A DNA stretch of 64,000 bases from Sphingomonas sp. SUN039 (GTDB lineage: Bacteria > Pseudomonadota > Alphaproteobacteria > Sphingomonadales > Sphingomonadaceae). The notes below the pieces were generated by a model. That model did not search any database and was not told where the DNA came from. It was given only the letters and a program-made list of their open reading frames with translations. The position numbers and the translations under genes are program-made. Positions 25,150-32,321 of this stretch are shown here, piece by piece (position 1 is the first letter of the stretch; every line of letters begins with the position of its first letter). The stretch covers positions 2,772,001 through 2,836,000 of the forward strand of contig NZ_CP096972.1 in the NCBI RefSeq assembly GCF_024758725.1, written 5' to 3'.

Positions 25150-27900
25150 CTATGCAGCGACGGCGATACCCAGCCCCTCTGCAGCGTCGAGCAGGCGGCG
25201 TTCGAGCGATTTCAGCCGCAGCGTGCCGTCGATCTTTCCGCCGAGCAGATCGGTGACATAAAAGGTATCGACCGCGCGCTCGCCATAGGTGGCGATATGC
25301 GCCGAGCGGATCGTCGCTTTCGATTCGAACAGCGCATGCGCCAGCGCGTGGAGCAGGCCGGGCCGGTCGCGGGCATTGACCTCGATCACGGTGAAGCGGT
25401 TCGACGCCTTGTTGTCGATCAGCACATTGGGCTCGATCGCAAAGGCATCGGCCCGCGTGCGCGCGAGCGGACGGGCGGCCAGACGTTCGGCAAGGCGGCC
25501 GCGGTTCGCCAGCGCATCGCCGACGGCCGTTTCCAGCCGCTTCAGCCGGTCGGCATCGTCGAACATCCGCCCGAACGGATCCTGCACGAGGAAATTGTCG
25601 AGCGCCATGCCGTCGCGCGTCGTGTGGATGCGCGCATCGATGATGCTCGCGCCCGCCAGATGGATCGCGCCGGCGAGCCGGTAGAATAGCCCGGGATGGT
25701 CGGCAGCATAGACGCTGACCAACGTCGCCCCGCGCGACGGATAGACCTGCGCCGCGACGGTGAGCGGCGCGTCGCCCGCGCGCTCGACGGTGCGCGCATT
25801 GGCGGCCAGCACATCGTCGGGCTCGGCAATCCAGTACCCGTCGGGCAAACGCCTGGCATAGGTCGCGAAGGCGGCCGCATCCCAGCCGAGCGACGCGCGC
25901 AGATCGGCTTGCTTCGCCGCGATCCGCTCGGCGCGACCGGTCTGCTTGTGGCCGAGCCGCAGCACTTCCTCCGCCGCGTTGAACAGGTCGCCGAGCAGCT
26001 GTCGCTTCCACCCGTTCCACACCCCCGGCCCGACGGCGCGGATATCGACGACGGTCAGCGCAAGCAGCAGCCGCAGCCGCTCGGGCGACTGCACGAGCTC
26101 GGCGAAATCGAGCACCGTCTTGAAATCAGCCAGATCGCGCTTGAACGCGGTCGCCGACATCAGCAGGTGATGGCGCACCAGCCACGCCACCGTCTCGGTC
26201 TCGGCCGGCGTCATCCCGAAACGCGGGCACAGCTTCATCGCAACCTCAGCGCCGAGCACGCTGTGATCGCCGCCGCGCCCCTTGGCGATGTCGTGCAGCA
26301 GCACCGACGCGTAGAGCACGCGGCGCATCGATGTGGATTTGAGGATGGCGGTGACGAGCGGGTGATCCTCGGCAAGGTTCCCGTGTTCGATCCGCGAGAG
26401 CAGGCCGATGGCGCGGATCGAATGCTCGTCGACCGTATAATGGTGATACATGTCGAACTGCATCTGCGCGACGACCCGGCCGAAGTCGGGCACGAAGCGA
26501 CCGAACACCGTCGCCTCGTTCATCCAGCGCAGCACCGTTTCGGGATCGCGCGGGGAGGTGAGGATGCCGAGGAACAGCTCGTTGGCGCGCTTGTCCGTGC
26601 GCACGCGGGCCTCGATCAGCCGCGCGTCGCGCGCCGCCGCCCGCATAGCGGTCGGATGGATTTCCAGACCCTGGGCATCGGCGACGGCGAACAGCTCGAC
26701 CAGCCGCACCGGGTCCGTGCGGAACCAGTTGTCGTTTGGCACGGTCAGCCGCCCGCGATCGAGCACGAAGCCGTTCAACTGGCGCGGCGCCTTCATGAAC
26801 CCGGCCAGCCCGCCGAAGCGCCGCCCCTTGGGCGCGAGGCTGTCGTCGAGGTGCGCGAGGAACACGCCGGTCAGGTCGCCGACGGCTTTGGCGGTCAGGA
26901 AATAATGCTGCATGAAGCGTTCGACCGCCGAGCGCCCGGTCGCCTCGCGATAACGCATCCGCCGCGCGATTTCGGACTGGACGTCGAAGGTCAGCCGTTC
27001 CTCGGCGCGCCCGGCAACGCTGTGTAAATGACAGCGCACCGCCCAAAGGAAATTTTCGGCCTTCTGGAAACTGCGGAGCTCGGCTGCCGTCAGCAACCCC
27101 TTGTCGACCAGCTCGGCGACGGTGCCGACACGGTGGAGGTATTTGCCGATCCAGAACAGCGTGTGGAGATCGCGCAGGCCGCCCTTGCCCTCTTTCAGAT
27201 TGGGTTCGACGACATAGCGGCTGTCGCCCATGCGCTTGTGTCGCGCGTCGCGTTCGGCGAGCTTTTCAGCGACGAACGTCCGCGCGGTACCCGCCACGAC
27301 TTCGCGGTCGAAACGCGCCGCAGCCTCATCGTACACGCCCTGGTCGCCCCAGACGTAGCGCGCTTCGAGGAGCGCAGTGCGGATGGTCAGGTCGCTCTTC
27401 GCCAGCCGCACCATTTCGTCGAGCGAGCGCGACGAATGCCCGACCTTCAGCCCCAGATCCCAGAGCGTGTAGAGCATCGATTCGATGACCGCCTCGCTCC
27501 ACCCCGTCGCTTTCCACGGCGTCAGAAAGGCGATGTCGACGTCGGAAAACGGCGCCATCTCGCCGCGCCCGTACCCGCCGACCGCCATCAGGGCCAGCCG
27601 CTCGGATGTGGTCGGATTCGAGAGGCGGTGCAGCCGCTGCGTCGTGAAATCATAGAGCAGCCGCAAAATCTGGTCGGTCAGGAACGCCTGTGCGGCGGCG
27701 GCCTGCGCACCCTGCGACGGATGCTCCTCGAGCCGCCGCGCAATCTCGGCCCGTCCTGCATCGAGCGCAGGCCGCAGCAACGCCGCCCCCGCTTGGCGCA
27801 GTGCGGTACCGTCGCCGGTCAGCTCCTCAAGCGCCGCCGCGAGGACGCGCCGGTCGACGATAGCACGGCGGTTGGGGATAGTGTCGAGGCGGTCGGACAT
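25150..27900 (-). CDS. glnD: [Protein-PII] uridylyltransferase/uridylyl-removing enzyme
   Basis: About 916 aa from the ATG at 27898-27900; in-frame ATGs a few codons upstream are possible. It senses glutamine and adds UMP to, or removes it from, PII proteins. Domains in order: nucleotidyltransferase (GGYGRGEMAPFSDVDIAFL, ~80-100), a central helical region, an HD domain (VLLHDIAKGRGGDHSVLG), and two C-terminal ACT domains (AADHPGLFYRLAGAI and ARDRPGLLHALAHALFES). It is complete. Divergent from the PRTase-like cassette across about 98 bases. Confidence 0.95.
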   Translation of the reverse strand: MSDRLDTIPNRRAIVDRRVLAAALEELTGDGTALRQAGAALLRPALDAGRAEIARRLEEHPSQGAQAAAAQAFLTDQILRLLYDFTTQRLHRLSNPTTSERLALMAVGGYGRGEMAPFSDVDIAFLTPWKATGWSEAVIESMLYTLWDLGLKVGHSSRSLDEMVRLAKSDLTIRTALLEARYVWGDQGVYDEAAARFDREVVAGTARTFVAEKLAERDARHKRMGDSRYVVEPNLKEGKGGLRDLHTLFWIGKYLHRVGTVAELVDKGLLTAAELRSFQKAENFLWAVRCHLHSVAGRAEERLTFDVQSEIARRMRYREATGRSAVERFMQHYFLTAKAVGDLTGVFLAHLDDSLAPKGRRFGGLAGFMKAPRQLNGFVLDRGRLTVPNDNWFRTDPVRLVELFAVADAQGLEIHPTAMRAAARDARLIEARVRTDKRANELFLGILTSPRDPETVLRWMNEATVFGRFVPDFGRVVAQMQFDMYHHYTVDEHSIRAIGLLSRIEHGNLAEDHPLVTAILKSTSMRRVLYASVLLHDIAKGRGGDHSVLGAEVAMKLCPRFGMTPAETETVAWLVRHHLLMSATAFKRDLADFKTVLDFAELVQSPERLRLLLALTVVDIRAVGPGVWNGWKRQLLGDLFNAAEEVLRLGHKQTGRAERIAAKQADLRASLGWDAAAFATYARRLPDGYWIAEPDDVLAANARTVERAGDAPLTVAAQVYPSRGATLVSVYAADHPGLFYRLAGAIHLAGASIIDARIHTTRDGMALDNFLVQDPFGRMFDDADRLKRLETAVGDALANRGRLAERLAARPLARTRADAFAIEPNVLIDNKASNRFTVIEVNARDRPGLLHALAHALFESKATIRSAHIATYGERAVDTFYVTDLLGGKIDGTLRLKSLERRLLDAAEGLGIAVAA

Positions 27901-27964
27901 GGGGGTGGGCATAGAGGAGGGAGTGGGCGGCGTCACGGGGGTTGCGTCGGGCTATGCGCACAGT

Positions 27965-27994
27965 TTGCACAATAGTTGCCCGACGTTAGATATT
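27965..27994 (+). promoter_or_regulatory. Possible promoter of the PRTase/NADAR cassette
   Basis: TTGCAC (27965-27970) and GATATT (27989-27994) are 18 bases apart, a moderate match to a sigma-70 promoter. Transcription would begin at or just before the first codons of the PRTase-like gene, which also lacks a ribosome-binding site. That would suggest leaderless translation from the GTG at 27999. Confidence 0.3.
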
Positions 27995-27998
27995 GCGC

Positions 27999-28985
27999 GT
28001 GGCCCTCGATCAAACCCTTCTGGCTCGCCTTGCCGCTATCGTGGGCGACTATAGAGCTGGTGAAATACCGCCAATCGATGCGGCCCGCATTGCCCATTGG
28101 ATCGGGCAGTTTCCCGCGCCGACGCAGAATCCGTTGCTAACGGAGCTGGCTCACGTCCTTCAGAAGACATATTTTTCCAAGGCGCGCGTCATCGGTTTTG
28201 CCCGGAATGTCGTCACGAACGGACCACTGACCGGCAGCGATCCTGCCGCATTCTGGAAGTCGACGAAGCTTCTCGACGTGCAGGCCGACGGCAACAGCCA
28301 GCGCGACCTGCTGGCACTTTTCGATGCCGCCCTGAAAGACAAATGCAGCCTCTGCCTTGCAGAATGCGGATCGAACGCGCCGTCACGATTCGTATATGTC
28401 GACGACGCGCTGTTTTCAGGGGGCCGGATCGGCGCCGATCTCCGCCACTGGATCGAAACCGATGCACCCGCACAGGGCGAACTGATCGTGATCGTCATTG
28501 CCTGTCACGCCTACGGCAAATGGAAGACCGAAATGGCGCTGAACGAGGCGATCGCGCAATCTGGCAAGGCACTCACCCTGAAAATCAGGCACGCGATTAC
28601 TTATGAGGATCGCAAGCTTTATACCGACAGTTCCGACGTCGTTCGCCCTGCGGTCGTGCCCGCCGACGATCACTGTGCCGAGTATATGGTCACATTGTCG
28701 TGGGATCCGGTGTTCAGGTCGGGGAGTCAGGTCGGTGCCCGACAACTGTTCTCCGGCAACGAAGGGCGACACCTGCTCGAACAGGAATTCATGCGGCAGG
28801 GCGTCGAGGTGCGGAAGATGTGCCCGGATTTCGACGTATATATGCGACCGCTCGGGCGGAGCATGATGCCGATCATGGGCTTCGGCTCGATGGTGGTTAC
28901 TTACCGCAATTGCGCCAACAATACGCCGCTGGTTTTATGGGCAGGCGATCCATGGTATCCGCTGTTCCCGAGGAAAACGAATTGA
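27999..28985 (+). CDS. Phosphoribosyltransferase-like protein of predicted conflict systems (PRTase-CE type)
   Basis: About 328 aa from the GTG at 27999; an in-frame TTG at 27993 is an alternative. An N-terminal helical segment (~1-70, with WIGQFPAPTQNPLLTEL) precedes a Rossmann-like domain. Its motif SRFVYVDDALFSGGRIG (~129-145) is the PRPP-binding signature of phosphoribosyltransferases (two acids, then S/T-G). A Cys cluster CSLCLAEC lies just before it at ~116-123. I recall PRTase-CE as a family named in surveys of bacterial conflict systems; its substrate is unknown. The NADAR gene follows after 2 bases, so the two should work together. Sampled GC (57-62 %) is below the flanking genes. 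Confidence 0.7.
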   Translation: MALDQTLLARLAAIVGDYRAGEIPPIDAARIAHWIGQFPAPTQNPLLTELAHVLQKTYFSKARVIGFARNVVTNGPLTGSDPAAFWKSTKLLDVQADGNSQRDLLALFDAALKDKCSLCLAECGSNAPSRFVYVDDALFSGGRIGADLRHWIETDAPAQGELIVIVIACHAYGKWKTEMALNEAIAQSGKALTLKIRHAITYEDRKLYTDSSDVVRPAVVPADDHCAEYMVTLSWDPVFRSGSQVGARQLFSGNEGRHLLEQEFMRQGVEVRKMCPDFDVYMRPLGRSMMPIMGFGSMVVTYRNCANNTPLVLWAGDPWYPLFPRKTN

Positions 28986-28987
28986 CG

Positions 28988-29611
28988 ATGCCCATGGTCG
29001 AGACGCGCCTGTATCAACGCCGGGATGTGGTCAGTTTCCGCCGGACGGGCGAGGCATTCGGCGGGTTGTCGAACATGGCCCCCGGCTTTCCGGTGATCGT
29101 CAACGGGCATTCGATCAAGACCGTCGAAGCGCTGTATCAGGCCTGCCGGTTTCCGCATCTGCCCGAGATTCAGCAAATGATCCTCGATGAGGCCAGCCCG
29201 ATGACGGCGAAGATGCGGAGCAAACCCTACCGCAGCCAGTCTCGGCCCGATTGGGACGATGTTCGTGTAGCCGTTATGAAATGGGTGCTTCGGGTCAAGC
29301 TCGCGCAAAACTGGACACGATTTTCGGCGTTGCTCCTCGACACGGGCGACCGTCCCATCGTCGAGGATTCGCGCAAGGACGACTTTTGGGGCGCAACAAC
29401 ACAGGACGATGACCGCTTCGCAGGACGGAATGTGCTGGGTCGACTGCTGATGGAATTGCGCGATAAGTTGCGCGTCGCACCTGAAATGCTGGAGAACGTG
29501 GATCCTGTACCGATCCCCGATTTCCTGATGCTCGACGAGGATATCGAGACGATCGCTCGCGTCCGACACGCACCGCTTTCGGTTGCGGTTTCGCAACCCG
29601 CACTTTTGTAG
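28988..29611 (+). CDS. NADAR-domain protein (YbiA-like N-glycosidase)
   Basis: 207 aa from the ATG at 28988. All NADAR landmarks are present: FGGLSN (~24-29), VEALYQACRF (~46-55), VMKWVLRVKLAQN (~96-108), VEDSRKDDFWG (~125-135) and AGRNVLGRLLMELR (~145-158). Family members cleave N-glycosidic bonds: YbiA acts on riboflavin intermediates, and others reverse ADP-ribosylation of guanine in toxin-antitoxin modules. A ~45-residue C-terminal tail has no recognised domain. No DarT-type gene is adjacent; the partner here is the PRTase-like protein. It converges on mutS with a 4-base gap. Confidence 0.85.
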   Translation: MPMVETRLYQRRDVVSFRRTGEAFGGLSNMAPGFPVIVNGHSIKTVEALYQACRFPHLPEIQQMILDEASPMTAKMRSKPYRSQSRPDWDDVRVAVMKWVLRVKLAQNWTRFSALLLDTGDRPIVEDSRKDDFWGATTQDDDRFAGRNVLGRLLMELRDKLRVAPEMLENVDPVPIPDFLMLDEDIETIARVRHAPLSVAVSQPALL

Positions 29612-29615
29612 TCGC

Positions 29616-32231
29616 TTACTCCTCCCCCACCCCCTTCAACCTGTACAACGCCTCCAGCGCCTCCCTCGGGCTGAGCGCGTCGGGGTGGATCGCATCCAAG
29701 GCCTCGCGCAGCGGATCGACCTTTGCTTCCTCGACCAAAGCCGAAAACAGCGGCAGGTCGTCCAGCCCCGCCGCGAGTCCGCCGGTCGCCGCGCGGCCTG
29801 CCTCCAGTTTTGCCAGCACCGATTTCGCCCGCGCCAGCACGGCGGGGGACATGCCCGCCAGCCGCGCGACGGCGATGCCGTAGCTGCGGTCGGCTGGCCC
29901 CTGCGCGAGTTCGTGGAGCAGCACGAGGTCGCCCTTGTACTCGCGCGCGCGGACGTGGTGGAGCGACAGTGCGGGGAGCTTTTCGGCCAGCCGCGTCAGT
30001 TCGTGATAGTGCGTCGCGAACAGGCAGCGGCAGCGGTTGACCTCGTGCACCGCCTCGACCACCGCCCACGCAATCGCCAGCCCGTCATAGGTGCTGGTGC
30101 CGCGCCCGACCTCGTCGAGGATGACGAAGCTGCGTTCGGTCGCTTGGGCAAGGATCGCTGCCGTTTCGACCATTTCGACCATGAAGGTCGAGCGCCCGCG
30201 CGCGAGATTGTCCGACGCGCCGACGCGGCTGAACAGGCGGTCCACCAACCCGAGCATGGCGCGCTTGGCGGGGACGAAGCACCCCGCCTGCGCCATCACC
30301 GCGATCAGCGCGTTCTGGCGCAGGAAGGTCGATTTGCCGCCCATATTGGGGCCGGTGACGAGCCAGAGGCGGTCGCTGGCGTCGAGCGCGCAGTCGTTGG
30401 CGACGAAGCGCGCGCCCGATTTCGCGACGGCGGCCTCGACCACCGGATGCCGCCCGCCCGCGACCTCGAAACAGGGGTGATCGACGAGGTGCGGGCGACA
30501 CCAGTCGCACTCGACCGCTGCCTGCGCGTTGGCGCTTGCGACATCGAGCCGGGCAAGCGCCGCCGCCGTCGCCGAGATCGTGCGGGCCGAAGCGAGCGCG
30601 AGCGCGGTCAGCTCCTCGAAATGCGCCGCTTCGGCGGCCAGCGCATGGCTGCCCGCCTGCGTCACGCGCATCGCGACTTCGTGGAGTTCGGGCGCGTTGA
30701 AGCGTACCACCCCGGCGAGTGTCTGGCGGTGGGTGAAGCCCGAGGCGGCGTCCATCAGCGGGTCGGCGGCGCGCGCGGGCACTTCGACATGATAGCCGAG
30801 CACGCCATTGTGGCGTATTTTGAGGCTGGCGATGCCGGTGCGGTCGCGGAACGCGGTCTCCAGCGCGGCAATCTCGCGCCGCCCCATCCCGCCTGCGTCG
30901 CGCAGGTCGTCGAGCGCGGCGTCGTACCCGTGCGCAATATAGCCGCCGTTCGCGGCATCGACCGGCGGCTCGGCGACCAGCGCGCGGGTGAGCTTGTCGA
31001 TCAGCGCGCCATGCCCGGCGAGCGCGGGGAGAAGCGCGCGCAACAGTGGCGGCACGTGCGGCTGGTCGAGCCGTTCGCGCAGCTCCCAGGCGCGCGCCAA
31101 TCCGTCGCGCAAGCACCCCAGATCGCGCGGGGATCCCCGCCCCGCCGACAATCGCGCCAAGGCACGGGCGACATCGGGGATGGCGCGCAAGGTGGCGCGC
31201 AATTCCTCGCGCCCGATCCCGTCCCCGGCCCAGTGCGCGACCAGATCGAGCCGCGCGTCGATCATGGCGCGGTCGGTCAGCGGTGCGGACAGATCGCTGG
31301 CCAGCATCCGCGCGCCAGCGCCCGTGACGGTGCGGTCGATGGTGTCGAGCAGGCTCCCCTTGCGCCCGCCGCCTGCCGCTTGGGTGAGTTCGAGGCTCTC
31401 GCGCGTCGCGGCGTCGATGGCCATGTGCTCGGCAGTAGTGCGGCGCACCGGAGGGGCGAGGAAGGGCAGCGTGCCCTTTCCGGCGTGATCGAGATAGGAC
31501 AGCAGCCCGCCCGCTGCCGCCAGTTCTGCCCGCGTGAACGCGCCGAATCCGTCGAGGGTCGCGACGTCGTGGAGAGCCTTGAGTTTTGCTTCGCCCTTGG
31601 CCGAGTCGAAATCGCGTTGTTCGCGCGGGACGATTTGTGCTCCTGCGGAAGCAGGAGCCTTGGCCGCCAGGGCTCCTGCTTCCGCAGGCGCACAAATGAC
31701 TTCGCTGGGGCTGTAACGCGCAATCTCCGCTTCGAGCTGCGCGCCCGAGACCTCGCACAGCTCGAACGCGCCCGTCGACACATCCGCTGCTGCCAGCCCG
31801 ACGGTCTCGCCGACCGCGACCACCGCGACCAGCCAGTTGCTCGCCTTGGCATCGAGCAGCACATCCTCGGTCAGCGTTCCCGCCGTCACCACCCGGACGA
31901 TGGCGCGCGCGACCAGTGCCTTGCTGCCGCCGCGCGCTTTCGCCTCGGCGGGGCTTTCGACCTGGTCGGCAATCGCAACGCGGAACCCGCCCCGGATCAG
32001 CTTGGCAAGATACGCATCCGCCGCATGAACCGGCACGCCGCACATCGGCACGCGTTCGCCGTCATGCTCTCCGCGGGCGGTCAGCGCGATGTCGAGGCAG
32101 GCGGCGGCGGATTTTGCATCCTCGAAGAACAGCTCGAAGAAGTCGCCCATCCGGTAGAACAACAGGCAATCGGGCGCTTCGGCCTTCAGCGCATGATATT
32201 GCGCCATCATCGGAGTGGGTGCGGACGTCAC
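29616..32231 (-). CDS. mutS: DNA mismatch repair protein MutS
   Basis: About 871 aa from a GTG at 32229-32231 (VTSAPTPMMAQYHALK); an ATG at 32208-32210 is the alternative. Longer upstream extension of the frame is antisense to maeB and not real. The mismatch-binding Phe-x-Glu lies in RMGDFFELFF. The Walker A motif is GPNMGGKSTFLRQN, and the Walker B/signature region is DEVGRGTSTYDG. The connector region contains a 21-codon palindromic insertion (31635-31697) encoding an Ala-rich stretch. The gene is otherwise intact. Confidence 0.96.
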   Translation of the reverse strand: MTSAPTPMMAQYHALKAEAPDCLLFYRMGDFFELFFEDAKSAAACLDIALTARGEHDGERVPMCGVPVHAADAYLAKLIRGGFRVAIADQVESPAEAKARGGSKALVARAIVRVVTAGTLTEDVLLDAKASNWLVAVVAVGETVGLAAADVSTGAFELCEVSGAQLEAEIARYSPSEVICAPAEAGALAAKAPASAGAQIVPREQRDFDSAKGEAKLKALHDVATLDGFGAFTRAELAAAGGLLSYLDHAGKGTLPFLAPPVRRTTAEHMAIDAATRESLELTQAAGGGRKGSLLDTIDRTVTGAGARMLASDLSAPLTDRAMIDARLDLVAHWAGDGIGREELRATLRAIPDVARALARLSAGRGSPRDLGCLRDGLARAWELRERLDQPHVPPLLRALLPALAGHGALIDKLTRALVAEPPVDAANGGYIAHGYDAALDDLRDAGGMGRREIAALETAFRDRTGIASLKIRHNGVLGYHVEVPARAADPLMDAASGFTHRQTLAGVVRFNAPELHEVAMRVTQAGSHALAAEAAHFEELTALALASARTISATAAALARLDVASANAQAAVECDWCRPHLVDHPCFEVAGGRHPVVEAAVAKSGARFVANDCALDASDRLWLVTGPNMGGKSTFLRQNALIAVMAQAGCFVPAKRAMLGLVDRLFSRVGASDNLARGRSTFMVEMVETAAILAQATERSFVILDEVGRGTSTYDGLAIAWAVVEAVHEVNRCRCLFATHYHELTRLAEKLPALSLHHVRAREYKGDLVLLHELAQGPADRSYGIAVARLAGMSPAVLARAKSVLAKLEAGRAATGGLAAGLDDLPLFSALVEEAKVDPLREALDAIHPDALSPREALEALYRLKGVGEE
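31635..31697. repeat. Palindromic repeat inserted in frame inside mutS
   Basis: A 63-bp element starts with TTTGTGC and ends with GCACAAA. Inside are two mirrored copies of a hairpin unit; one is GCTCCTGCGGAAGCAGGAGC (an 8-bp stem with GGAA loop). Its length is exactly 21 codons, so the reading frame of mutS is kept and it encodes an Ala/Pro/Gly-rich insert. Such units normally sit between genes. Confidence 0.75.
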
Positions 32232-32321
32232 CCAATTTGCATACACGCCCCGCGAAACTGCGAAAGTGGCTTTCCCCGCAAGGCGCGCATGACGTAGGGG
32301 AAGGGCAGAGGGGATTAGCGC

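Noticed and set aside
29583-32297. 904-codon plus-strand frame opposite mutS
   Set aside because: Antisense to mutS, no recognisable domain; it also starts within the NADAR gene.
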